A stretch of 64,000 nt of DNA from an uncultured Nitrospirales bacterium. GTDB taxonomy: Bacteria; Nitrospirota; Nitrospiria; Nitrospirales; UBA8639. The notes under the pieces are model-generated. The model did no database searches. It saw nothing but the letters and a program-made list of their open reading frames with translations, and had not been told where the DNA came from. The stretch is taken from the NCBI GenBank assembly GCA_958295805.1, contig OY282373.1, forward strand, positions 1,273,001 to 1,337,000, in the 5' to 3' direction. This document shows, piece after piece, positions 19,001-27,108 of this stretch. A program made the position numbers and the translations under genes. Within the stretch, counting starts at the first letter, position 1; the number at the start of each line of letters is the position of its first letter.

Positions 19001-20110
19001 GCGGAATCAAAATTTGATGAGGAGCTATTAAAACATATCGAATCGGGTCATACCGATATCAATGGGTTCTTCGTGAGTGGGTACTTTAGTGGCCTGCGTA
19101 GTCAGGACGAAAAACGTTGGGAAACGTTATTACACCGTTTGTTACATAATCACGAGACACGGAAAATTGCCATTGATTGTATGGGGCGTTCCGATTTCAC
19201 CGAATCGCTGTTACGCGACATGTTGATTCTGCTCAAGGAAGAGGAAATTGATTCTACAGCTTTTGACGGATTTACATTCAGGCAAGTCAGGGACACGATC
19301 TCGGACCACCTGTTTCAGGAGATCATTACCACCCTGCTGCGACGTCCTGATAAGACTTCGGTCAACGTCTGCACGCGGCTTGTATATGATTATTACTTTG
19401 CCGAAGGGGGTTCTGAAGATTTTCCTGAAGCACTGGTGTTTGATGTACTGACTATGCTTACCGAGACTGACGGCCTTATGGTTATGTCTAAAATAGCAAG
19501 GGGATTTCTTCAAAAGTATCCCAACCGGAAGATGGATTTGTTCAAGGAAATAACGAGAAATATGAGGAGAATTTCTCGTTATAGAAATACTGATATTGCC
19601 AACGTCGCTGATGATATCGTGAAGGACCATCCACGTGAAACATGGGAAATCGTATCCGAACTTCTGTTATCTGAGTCAGAGAATAGTTATAGACTCATTG
19701 GCTGGTTGGGCGATACCGGATTCGAAGATAGCCCAAAACGCGGCGCCATCAACCACATGCCGGCAGAGGATATTATCGACTGGATTCAAGCAGACGTTGA
19801 TGATCGACGCTGGTTAATTCAAAGAGTCTTACCCAAAACTTTGAATGAAAATGCAGGTGGCCGGCTGATGCATTTATTTATCGAAGAATTTTGTGATGAT
19901 GATCGCGTGGCATCCAGTCTGTTTGGGCATTTTTATATGGGTGGATGGAACGGACCTGAAAGCAATTACTTGTCAAGAAAACGTGATGCTGCAAGACAAT
20001 GGTTGACAGAAATTCCATCGGTGAAGATCCAATTGTGGCTGGGAAAATATATCGATTATTTGAATGGTAAAATTGAGGCTGCAAAAATTCTGGAAGAGCG
20101 GGAATTTTAG
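16043..20110 (+). CDS. HTH - PD-(D/E)xK nuclease - STAND NTPase fusion (Avs-like defence protein)
   Basis: This 1355-residue protein has three readable modules. Residues ~30-95 form an antitoxin-type XRE helix-turn-helix (LGITQPRLNDLLKDRIDKFS). Residues ~120-290 look like an Mrr/PD-(D/E)xK nuclease with G-G-I-D163 and Q184-I-K186. From ~325 a P-loop NTPase follows, with Walker A GEPGIGKT (340-347) and Walker B TLVIDD (391-396). The remaining ~800 residues are helical, repeat-like and without recognised motifs. Nuclease-STAND-helical repeat is the layout of antiviral Avs proteins, in which the C-terminus senses a phage protein and triggers the nuclease. The fused HTH is unusual. It is divergent from abiE and followed 34 bp later by an R-M gene. 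Assignment to any named Avs family is not possible by eye. Confidence 0.72.
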   Translation: MERKTTVKKQRPARTKRESSADIQERAVLMMALRKHVQQRSGTQAQKSKSLGITQPRLNDLLKDRIDKFSLNALVSLAKKAGLRVNVTVQPVQIHSGRGSINSKLAPVSSTFAPHPSQLGQLDSKQGTSLFLRLLRCEAIANGLSPKDVMLSLNSNAPDGGIDAKVDNSPMSNSLLAKGSTYYQIKTGAGFKPWQPSVLRKELFGKSNATPSRKRLGNEIKTCLDRNETYIIVTLGHDLLPLQHTDAVTHLTNVFQACGYTDPKVAVYGQGQIAGELDKYPSLCLDLVGLDDGGFLSIEGWKNNARMQVALQLGSEQEKLIKEIRAALHENAVQHIRVIGEPGIGKTRLVLESVSIDDIAPSVVYVPSGEEFQKRKLFNELLKPDRYYSVTLVIDDCNNRDRTSIWSVLKGRSGIKLVTIDHGPDETCDSAMRTYHCPPLADEQIKNILFGYLQQNADLHNWAEWCSGSPRVAHLVGENLKSNPDHVLKSPADVPIWDRFIIGHKEMDGLEAEQRRIVLRHIALFQRFGFEWPVSDEGEFICDLVKEIDPTMTWGRFQTIVQDYRDKRILQGSHTLFIVPKALHVHLWVDFWNNHGHGFQFQAFMERIPTGMKRWFLQLFIYAHGAPSAQHVVKDILSTTGPFSDYDFLVSETGLRFLNYLSEADPSATLALLERTIKTWSHEQRYAWHTGRQDVVWTLEKIVVWDEFFTRAVHVLIPMALAENAGNSNDSKELLLSLFNFGLGWAATQASPSNRFPILQDLVMSNDASRRALGLEMCQQWLKTEGDFRIIGAEYQGLKPPVEFWRPKTYGEVYDYWRQVLRFLRVEMKGFNATDRNRVADVLVIAAQDFLEVEAMAGEVIDMLFELTEDREINREPITLFVIRTLHGNTDNLDETILARVRQLDKVLTGTSLWERTERYVLYSTWQEGHVFHGGKHRESNLPGKRVRDLAGEYMRDCTAFSEHLPKLVRASGYRLPELGMECGKLAESKFDEELLKHIESGHTDINGFFVSGYFSGLRSQDEKRWETLLHRLLHNHETRKIAIDCMGRSDFTESLLRDMLILLKEEEIDSTAFDGFTFRQVRDTISDHLFQEIITTLLRRPDKTSVNVCTRLVYDYYFAEGGSEDFPEALVFDVLTMLTETDGLMVMSKIARGFLQKYPNRKMDLFKEITRNMRRISRYRNTDIANVADDIVKDHPRETWEIVSELLLSESENSYRLIGWLGDTGFEDSPKRGAINHMPAEDIIDWIQADVDDRRWLIQRVLPKTLNENAGGRLMHLFIEEFCDDDRVASSLFGHFYMGGWNGPESNYLSRKRDAARQWLTEIPSVKIQLWLGKYIDYLNGKIEAAKILEEREF

Positions 20111-20144
20111 TTCAACGGTGCTTTGAGAACTGAGCGGAGAATCG

Positions 20145-22244
20145 ATGACACAGCCGGACATCATCCAGTCGATACTGAAAGACAGCAATTACCATCTTGG
20201 CCTGTTTACGGATGATGAAATTGCATCCTTGCAGGAAAAAATCTTTACCAAAACCACCAGAGGCAAGGAAACCGCTTTTGTCACCTGTGTCGTTCGGGAT
20301 AAGAAGATTCAGTTAAAGCCGGAAGAAATCGTCCGGCAGCTTTATGCTGCACGACTTATCAAGGAGTACGGCTATACAAAGAAACGTGTTGCCTTTGAAT
20401 ATCCGGTCAATTTCGGCAGGGAAAAGAAAAGCGCCGACGTTGTCATTTTTGACAAAGACCGTCCGGACGCCGCCTATATCATCGTCGAGCTAAAGAAGCC
20501 CAAACTCAAAGACGGGAAAAACCAGCTTCGTTCCTATTGTAACGCCACCGGCGCCCCTATCGGTGTATGGACAAACGGTGAGAAGATTTCCCATTACCAT
20601 CGTAAAGACCCGAACTATTTTGAAGATATCACCGACGTCCCCAAGGCAACACAAAGCCTCAAAGACGTACTCAGCGAACGCTTTACCCTGAAAGATTTGG
20701 TTATCAAGGACAAACTCGCCAATGAGCGAAAATCCCTGAAAGACATCATCCTGGAAATGGAAGATGAAGTGCTGGCAAATGCCGGTGTTGATGTATTCGA
20801 GGAAGTATTCAAGCTCATCTTTACCAAGCTCTATGATGAATATCTAAGCCGGGATGACAAAGGCATTCTCAATTACTTTCTGAAACAGGTCACCAAAACC
20901 ACCGTACATGAACCTGGGCCTCCCGGTTATCTCCACGGCCGGGATTATGACGCGCTCAAGGAAGCGGTCAGTGGTATTGGCGATGATGGTTTTAGAGTCA
21001 TGGAGTTCAGAAACACCGGACAGACCGACACCGAACTGAAAAACAAGATTCAAGACCTGTTCAATAAGGCCAAAGAGCAATGGGGCGGCGTGTTTCCCGA
21101 AGGTGCCACCTTCGAGCTTTCTGATAGTCATTTAGCCGTCTGCGTCTCCAGCTTGCAGGACGTGAAGTTGTTTAACTCCAATCTGTTGGTCGTGGACGAA
21201 GCCTTTGAATATCTGGTCAACAAATCAGCCAAAGGCGAAAAAGGGCAATATTTCACGCCGCGTCACGTCATTGATATGTGCGTGCAAATGCTGAACCCCA
21301 AACGGGGTGAATACATGATTGATACGGCCTCCGGCAGTTGCGGATTTCCCGTGCATACCATTTTCAAACTGACGGGCCATCTCTTCACCAACGAAGAAAT
21401 ACCGGAAGATGATAAACAGAACGTCTTGAAGGTATTCGGCATCGACTTCGACGAAAGGACGGTCAGGGTAGCCCGAACCTTGAACCTGATTGCCGGAGAT
21501 GGGGAAACCAATGTGCTGCATTTGAACACGCTGGATTTCGACCGATGGGGCGATAAAACCGAAAAAGACAGGAAGTGGATCAACACGTATGGTAATGGCT
21601 TTCAACGGCTGGAAAAACTGAGGGCTGAAAAGGACGAAAACAAGCAGTTCAACTTCGATATTCTGATGGCCAATCCCCCCTTTGCCGGAGATATCAAGGA
21701 AAGTCGTATCTTGCATCAATACGAACTTGGGTTCAAAGCGGATGGTAAAAATGCCCAAAGTAAAGTCGGACGTGATATTTTATTTATCGAGCGGAATCTG
21801 GATTTTCTGAAGTCCGGTGGACGCATGGCAATCGTGCTCCCGCAAGGCCGCTTCAACAACACGTCAGACAAACATATCCGTGAATTTATCGCAGATCGGT
21901 GCCGTATCCTTGCGGTGGTCGGGTTACACGGCAACACCTTCAAGCCCCACACCGGCACCAAAACCAGCGTCCTGTTTGTGCAGAAGTGGGATGAGAAGCT
22001 TTGCCCCAAAGTTGATGACTACCCGATTTTTTTCGCTGTCTCCGAAAAAGGCGGCAAAGATAATTCCGGCGATTACGTCTATGTGAAAAACGACAATGGT
22101 CAAGACAAGCTGGATGCGAACGGGCATCTGATTGTTGACCATGATTTACATAACCACGCTGGTGAATTACCGAACGGCATTGCCGAAGCTTTTGTTGAAT
22201 GGGCAAAGGGTGAAAATTTGAGCTTTTGGGAGGATGAACCATGA
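20145..22244 (+). CDS. BcgI-like restriction enzyme: nuclease fused to N6-adenine methylase
   Basis: The 699-residue protein joins an N-terminal HSDR_N/PD-(D/E)xK nuclease domain (~20-190; D98, E115-L-K117 in SADVVIFDKDRP...VELKKPK) to a HsdM-like methylase. The methylase part shows GQYFTPRHVIDMCV, the SAM motif DTASGSCGFP and the catalytic NPPF (MANPPFAGD). No helicase/translocase domain is present, so this is not a type I system. It matches the A subunit of BcgI-type (IIB) enzymes, which work with a separate S subunit such as the one at 22800. Its stop overlaps the next gene by 4 bp (ATGA). Confidence 0.84.
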   Translation: MTQPDIIQSILKDSNYHLGLFTDDEIASLQEKIFTKTTRGKETAFVTCVVRDKKIQLKPEEIVRQLYAARLIKEYGYTKKRVAFEYPVNFGREKKSADVVIFDKDRPDAAYIIVELKKPKLKDGKNQLRSYCNATGAPIGVWTNGEKISHYHRKDPNYFEDITDVPKATQSLKDVLSERFTLKDLVIKDKLANERKSLKDIILEMEDEVLANAGVDVFEEVFKLIFTKLYDEYLSRDDKGILNYFLKQVTKTTVHEPGPPGYLHGRDYDALKEAVSGIGDDGFRVMEFRNTGQTDTELKNKIQDLFNKAKEQWGGVFPEGATFELSDSHLAVCVSSLQDVKLFNSNLLVVDEAFEYLVNKSAKGEKGQYFTPRHVIDMCVQMLNPKRGEYMIDTASGSCGFPVHTIFKLTGHLFTNEEIPEDDKQNVLKVFGIDFDERTVRVARTLNLIAGDGETNVLHLNTLDFDRWGDKTEKDRKWINTYGNGFQRLEKLRAEKDENKQFNFDILMANPPFAGDIKESRILHQYELGFKADGKNAQSKVGRDILFIERNLDFLKSGGRMAIVLPQGRFNNTSDKHIREFIADRCRILAVVGLHGNTFKPHTGTKTSVLFVQKWDEKLCPKVDDYPIFFAVSEKGGKDNSGDYVYVKNDNGQDKLDANGHLIVDHDLHNHAGELPNGIAEAFVEWAKGENLSFWEDEP

Positions 22245-22447
22245 AATCAATACAATCAATTGATGTCTCTGTCTTACCGGAATGGGCGCGACGGGAAGTC
22301 TATGATTTCTTTCTGTTTGTGAAACAGCGTATCGAGCATCAACAGGCATTAGTAAATGCCGACGAATGTGCTTTGCTTAGCGAAGACAGTCTGGCGGAAG
22401 ATTGGAATAAATCAGAGGAAGACCAAGCATGGCAAAATTTTCAGTAG
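22241..22447 (+). CDS. Small DUF2281-like antitoxin
   Basis: The 68-residue protein resembles DUF2281 proteins (LPEWARREVYDFFLFVKQR, and a C-terminal EDWNKSEEDQAWQ) that precede MazF- or PIN-type toxins. It overlaps both the methylase upstream (ATGA) and the MazF-like toxin downstream (19 bp), so all three are translationally coupled. It probably neutralises that toxin. The family name is from pattern memory; the pairing is seen in the sequence. Confidence 0.75.
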   Translation: MKSIQSIDVSVLPEWARREVYDFFLFVKQRIEHQQALVNADECALLSEDSLAEDWNKSEEDQAWQNFQ

Positions 22448-22767
22448 GAGATATTGTGCTTGTCCGTTTTCCTTTCTCGGACCTGAGCCAGCAGAAGTTA
22501 AGACCGGCGCTGGTACTTGCCGATGTGAAAAGAGGAGATTGCATATTGTGCCAGATTACCAGCCAGCCATACCATGACCAACGAGCCATTCGATTGGAGC
22601 AGAACAGCTTTACCCATGGACATTTAATCAAAACAAGCTACGTCAGACCCGCCAAATTATTTACGGCGAATACTAGCATTATCGAGAGAGCGGTTGCGCA
22701 TCTCGAACCAGAGATTAGACAGAACGTGGTTTGTCACATCGTGGAACTGCTACATCATGAGAATTAG
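22429..22767 (+). CDS. MazF/PemK-family endoribonuclease toxin
   Basis: The 112-residue protein has the PemK/MazF barrel signature: FSVGDIVLVRFPFSDLSQQK at the start, RPALVL at 25-30, and ITSQPY in the middle. The family cleaves mRNA at short sequence motifs. It sits between the nuclease-methylase and its S subunit, an unusual place that ties the toxin to the R-M operon. Loss or shut-off of the operon would release toxin, which could stabilise the R-M genes; this is inference. Confidence 0.88.
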   Translation: MAKFSVGDIVLVRFPFSDLSQQKLRPALVLADVKRGDCILCQITSQPYHDQRAIRLEQNSFTHGHLIKTSYVRPAKLFTANTSIIERAVAHLEPEIRQNVVCHIVELLHHEN

Positions 22768-22799
22768 ATGACTGGGGTTTTTGATTAGAGAGTTGGTCG

Positions 22800-24236
22800 G
22801 TGCAATCTTCAGTTGTTCATGCAACAAAGCTTGATAGTACCGCGTTACGCCTTGATGCAGAGTACTATCATCCAGATTGCCTATCTCTGGAAAGGCAATT
22901 GTCGAAATTGTCCTTTATTACTATACGCAAGGCCGGTGCCGAACTTGATTGTAGTGCCTTTTACCCTTCAATAGCTCCATACTACAACTTTGAAGGAAAC
23001 GGGGTTCCGTTCCTCAGAGTCAATGAAATTCAAAATGGTTTGTTGCATATTTCAGACGACACGGCTTTTCTTCCTCAATCAATTTTAGATGAGAACCGAA
23101 ATACTGTTGCAAGATGTATCCCAGGTGATTTGATCATGGCTAAAGGTGGTAATTCTCTTGCAAAGGTAGCCCTTTTGACTGAAGATTTCGAAAAATACTC
23201 GATTTGCAGAGATGTTATAGTCCTGCGAACACATGGCTTATCAAAGGTCAACTGCCACTACTTTTGGATGTTTCTGCATTCATCGGTTGGTCAACAATTA
23301 TTGCTCCGAATAGCGAGTCAAACAGGACAACCCCACTTAACGCTTGAGGCTATAAGCCAAATTAAAATCCCTTTGTTTACAGATGACTTCCAGAACAGTT
23401 TTGAATGGCTATATAAAGGATCTCAACGACTAAAGAGCAAAGCAGAGGTAAAATATAAAGAAACTCAAACCTTCCTTCTTGCCGAACTCGGCTTAACCGA
23501 CTGGCGACCCGAACACCGGCTAACCTTTGTCAAGAATTATTCCGATACTGAACAAGCTGGACGCATTGACGCCGAATACTTCCAACCGAAATATGAGGAA
23601 ATTGTAGACGCCATAAAAGGCTATCCCGGCGGTTGGGATACGTTGGAGAATCTGGTCACAGTCAGAAAATGTGTAGAAGTCGGCAGTGGAGAATATCTTG
23701 AAGAAGGCATTCCGTTTGTTCGCGTCAGCAATCTAAGCCCGTTTGAGATTACAGAAGAAAAATACATCTCTGAAAATCTGTATGCAGCGATCAAACAGCA
23801 TCAACCAAATAGGGGTGAGATCCTTTTCAGCAAGGACGCAACCCCTGGAATTGCTTATTACTTGAATGAACAACCACGAAAAATGATCCCGTCAGGCGGA
23901 ATCCTTCGACTGAAAAACAAAACAGATAAAGTCAACAACGAATATTTAACGCTGGCACTGAATTCAATACTGACAAAGGAACAGGTAAACCGAGATGGCG
24001 GCGGTTCCGTGATACTTCATTGGCGACCCGACCAAGTAAAAGGAACGGTGCTTCCCATTCTGTCAGAAGAAAAACAAACCCAAATTCAGCAAAAAGTCGT
24101 CGAATCTTTTACGCTGCGCAAACAATCTAAACACCTGCTGGAGTGTGCAAAACAAGCGGTAGAAATGGCAATCGAACAAGACGAGAAAACAGCTATCAAC
24201 TGGCTGGAAAGTGCAACCAAGGAAATAGAAACCTAA
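22800..24236 (+). CDS. Restriction-modification specificity (S) subunit
   Basis: The 478-residue protein has two target-recognition domains of the HsdS type. The first half contains GVPFLRVNEIQ, GDLIMAKGG and GQPHLTLEAISQIKIP. The second half repeats the pattern with GIPFVRVSNLS, GEILFSKDA and LHWRPDQVKGTVLPI. Each half ends in a helical segment (about residues 200-225 and 425-460). Two half-sites imply a bipartite DNA target. It should direct the BcgI-like nuclease-methylase. The start is a GTG at 22800 with a weak upstream site; composition is AT-rich like the rest of the island. Confidence 0.85.
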   Translation: MQSSVVHATKLDSTALRLDAEYYHPDCLSLERQLSKLSFITIRKAGAELDCSAFYPSIAPYYNFEGNGVPFLRVNEIQNGLLHISDDTAFLPQSILDENRNTVARCIPGDLIMAKGGNSLAKVALLTEDFEKYSICRDVIVLRTHGLSKVNCHYFWMFLHSSVGQQLLLRIASQTGQPHLTLEAISQIKIPLFTDDFQNSFEWLYKGSQRLKSKAEVKYKETQTFLLAELGLTDWRPEHRLTFVKNYSDTEQAGRIDAEYFQPKYEEIVDAIKGYPGGWDTLENLVTVRKCVEVGSGEYLEEGIPFVRVSNLSPFEITEEKYISENLYAAIKQHQPNRGEILFSKDATPGIAYYLNEQPRKMIPSGGILRLKNKTDKVNNEYLTLALNSILTKEQVNRDGGGSVILHWRPDQVKGTVLPILSEEKQTQIQQKVVESFTLRKQSKHLLECAKQAVEMAIEQDEKTAINWLESATKEIET

Positions 24237-24368
24237 CGAGACACTCCACTTGCCGCCAACTGCTACGTGCCTGATAGCCAGTGAACTTCTACAAGGATCC
24301 AGCAGATGGACCAATGGATCTGCTAAATTTGGTCGTTATGTGATCTAGTCGGACGAAGGAGAGCATCA

Positions 24369-25442
24369 ATGTTTTTTGCGAATGAAGAAAATCGAAAGGT
24401 GCTTGCTGACTTTCTCCATGTGGCTGAACTAATGTCCATTGCTGATGAAGTCAGAAAGGAGCGTTTACATAGCACTGGAATAATAGTTGATTCTATCCGG
24501 AAATCCCCTGAAGACTGGGATGAACGCTGTAGCTTTAATATCGAGCATATTGGTGATAGCTTTTTGGGAGACCTTAAAAATTTTAATGCTTCAAAACCGG
24601 ACTCTATAGATTTACTCTATATCATGTCGTATCGATTCCTTTGCGAATTCGATTTTTTCATGGGTGCGGGGAAAGAACTCACCTGGGAGCTCAGGCAGAT
24701 AAAAAATGCCATTCAGTACGGTGGTGCTGAAATGAACGATCTTGAGCGTTCGCAGATTATTTATGCCTCGTATGTGATGCCAGCGAATATCATTAAAGAT
24801 TTCCTTAATAATCCCAATGTTGCAGCATTTAAAGATTTCGAACAGAAAAAATCTGAAGTCGAAAAGCTTAAAGAGCAATGGGACAAAGAACTAGAAGCCA
24901 AAAAGACGGAGACAGATAACCTAAAGGATAAACTAGAAGAATACAAAACAGGTTTTAACTTTGTTGGTCTGTACCAAGGCTTTTCAAGCTTGGTCGAAAA
25001 AAAGAAGAACGAATCTCGGTGGTTGCTTGGGTCGTTAATTGTAATGGGATTCTTGATATTGGCACCTGTAAGTCTCAAAGTCTTCTATCCAGATTTTCCA
25101 CGAATCGACCAAGAAGGGCTTTCAGGGTTAGACGGTTTTATAGGGTCCGCTTCCCTAATTTCCATTGAAATTATCCTCATCTACTTTTTCAGAGTGATTT
25201 TGTTAAATCATAGGTCAGTAAAAACTCAAATTATGCAAATTGAGTTAAGACAAACGCTTTGCCAATTTATACAAAGCTATGCAGACTATTCCGCAAAGAT
25301 CAAAGAACAAGATGCGGTTGCGCTAGAAAAATTTGAAAATCTAGTCTTCAGCGGGTTGTTATCTGATCCAGAAAAGCTACCAAGTACTTTCGATGGGTTG
25401 AAGCAAATAGGAGACTTCATCAAGACCATGAAAGGTTCATAA
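24369..25442 (+). CDS. Unknown coiled-coil protein with two membrane segments
   Basis: Not recognised as a known family. The 357-residue protein has a helical N-terminal half, a charged coiled coil at about 155-200 (KKSEVEKLKEQWDKELEAKK), then two hydrophobic segments (WLLGSLIVMGFLILAPVSL at ~222-242 and SASLISIEIILIYFFRVILL at ~262-282) and a soluble helical C-terminus. AAGGAG lies 6-8 bp before the ATG. It has the same AT-rich composition as the R-M genes upstream and closes the defence island before the agu genes. A membrane effector role in defence is possible but unproven. Confidence 0.6.
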   Translation: MFFANEENRKVLADFLHVAELMSIADEVRKERLHSTGIIVDSIRKSPEDWDERCSFNIEHIGDSFLGDLKNFNASKPDSIDLLYIMSYRFLCEFDFFMGAGKELTWELRQIKNAIQYGGAEMNDLERSQIIYASYVMPANIIKDFLNNPNVAAFKDFEQKKSEVEKLKEQWDKELEAKKTETDNLKDKLEEYKTGFNFVGLYQGFSSLVEKKKNESRWLLGSLIVMGFLILAPVSLKVFYPDFPRIDQEGLSGLDGFIGSASLISIEIILIYFFRVILLNHRSVKTQIMQIELRQTLCQFIQSYADYSAKIKEQDAVALEKFENLVFSGLLSDPEKLPSTFDGLKQIGDFIKTMKGS

Positions 25443-25568
25443 TCCCTGCTACGTACACCTTCGCCTCTTGCAAAACCGAAGTCGCCCTGCGCACCTTGAT
25501 TATTCCCCATTCGATCCGGTCCGGCCAGAAGAAATACAAATATAATAAGGATAACAAGGCGTTGTAGG

Positions 25569-26504
25569 ATGGTGGATAGTTCAGTAGACTCGTCTTCCAT
25601 GAACCCGCAGAAAAATCTTGTCGTTGCTCTGGTGCAGATGTCTTGTGGGGCTATTCCCCAAGCGAATCTCAATGATGCACTTGCAAAGGTTGAGGAAGCC
25701 GCACGGCGCGGGGCCAAGGTCATTTGTCTGCCGGAACTGTTTCGTTCGCAGTATTTTTGTCAGCGGGAAGATTCGGCGTGGTTTGATTTGGCGGAGTCGG
25801 TCCCCGGGCCATCGACTGAAGCCTTGAGCAAAGTTGCGAAACAACACAACGTCGTCATCATGGTTCCGATTTTTGAACGACGAACTGCCGGGTTGTACCA
25901 CAACTCGGTTGTGGTGCTTGACGGCGATGGATCGATTGCCGGTCTCTATCGTAAGATGCACGTGCCCGATGATCCGGGCTACTATGAGAAGTTTTATTTT
26001 ACTCCCGGCGATACAGGCTTTCGCGCGATTTCAACGAGTGTGGGGAAACTCGGCGTGCTGATCTGTTGGGATCAATGGTATCCTGAAGCCGCTCGTTTAA
26101 CGACGCTCCACGGTGCGGACGTCCTGTTTTATCCCACGGCCATTGGGTGGCATCCATCGGAAAAAGCGCAAGAAGGTGAGACGCAACGAAGCGCGTGGCA
26201 GACCATTCAGCGCAGTCACGCGATTGCGAACGGCGTGTTCGTGGCCGCGGTGAATCGCGTGGGCCATGAGAAACCGGCCGAAGGTGGGGACGGCATCGAA
26301 TTCTGGGGGAGTTCGTTTATCTGTGATCCGTTGGGCGTCGTCCTCGCGGAAGCTTCGACGGACCAGGAAGAGATTCTTGTTGCCGAAGTGAATCTGAGTC
26401 GAGTTGAAGACATCCGGCGTAATTGGCCGTTCCTTCGAGATCGCCGAGTGGATGCGTATGCCGGCCTCACGAAGCGGTTCTTTGACGAAGACTTCAAATT
26501 GTAG
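25569..26504 (+). CDS. aguB: N-carbamoylputrescine amidase
   Basis: The 311-residue nitrilase-superfamily enzyme hydrolyses N-carbamoylputrescine to putrescine, CO2 and ammonia. The E-K-C triad is visible: E in ICLPELFRSQYF, K in YRKMHVPDDPGYYEKF, and C in GVLICWDQWYPEAARL. These match AguB more closely than other nitrilases. ATG 25569 is used; ATG 25599 (MNPQKNLVV) is a possible alternative. Agmatine deiminase follows about 600 bp downstream, so the two make the agmatine-to-putrescine route, with a repeat array between them. Confidence 0.92.
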   Translation: MVDSSVDSSSMNPQKNLVVALVQMSCGAIPQANLNDALAKVEEAARRGAKVICLPELFRSQYFCQREDSAWFDLAESVPGPSTEALSKVAKQHNVVIMVPIFERRTAGLYHNSVVVLDGDGSIAGLYRKMHVPDDPGYYEKFYFTPGDTGFRAISTSVGKLGVLICWDQWYPEAARLTTLHGADVLFYPTAIGWHPSEKAQEGETQRSAWQTIQRSHAIANGVFVAAVNRVGHEKPAEGGDGIEFWGSSFICDPLGVVLAEASTDQEEILVAEVNLSRVEDIRRNWPFLRDRRVDAYAGLTKRFFDEDFKL

Positions 26505-26527
26505 CTGCGCCATCTCATGGCGCCTAT

Positions 26528-27045
26528 GTTCAATGACTTTGTCGCAGCGCGAGCGTATCGCGCCTGGCAGCAGGCCGATTTGCTGAGTCGTTGTTGGCCG
26601 CATGAGATGCGGCCGCGACAGAGAGCTGATGTTCAATGGCGTTGTCGCGGCGCGATCTCATCGCGCCTGTCGGCACGCGAATGTGGTGAGTTGTTATTGG
26701 CCGGATGAGATGCGGCCGCGACAGAGAGCTGATGTTCAATGGCGTTTGTCGCGGCGCGATCTCATCGCGCCTGTCGGCACGCGAATGTGGTGAGTTGTTA
26801 TTGGCCGGATGAGATGCGGCCGCGACAGAGAGCTGATGTTCAATGGCGTTTGTCGCGGCGCGATCTCATCGCGCCGGGCAGCACGCGAATGTGGTGAGTT
26901 GTTATTGGCCGGATGAGATGCGGCGGCGACAGAGAACTGATGTTCAATGACTTTGTCGCGGCGCGATCTCATCGCGCCTGTCGGCACGCGACTTTGCTGA
27001 GTCGTTGTTGGCCGCATGAGATGCGGCGGCTACAGAAGGCTGATT
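26528..27045. repeat. Five-copy ~104-bp tandem repeat with paired palindromes
   Basis: Units begin with GTTCAATG at 26528, 26631, 26734, 26838 and 26942, a period of 103-104 bp. Each unit carries two palindromes: GGCGCGATCTCATCGCGCC and a GGCCGGATGAGATGCGGCC-type arm. The first is the reverse complement of the 19-bp palindrome found near 39841, 50989 and 53364-53701. The inner copies (2-4) are nearly identical and the outer ones diverge. No gene is present, though open frames run through in every direction. Confidence 0.92.
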
Positions 27046-27108
27046 CTCACGGTGCCATCCGGGGACGTGCTTTATGGCGCCGATGTTTAATGATTGTGGT
27101 TTTCTTCA

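Noticed and set aside
26528-27045. Possible second CRISPR array
   Set aside because: The segments between palindromes are the same in each unit, so there are no unique spacers; it is a plain tandem repeat.
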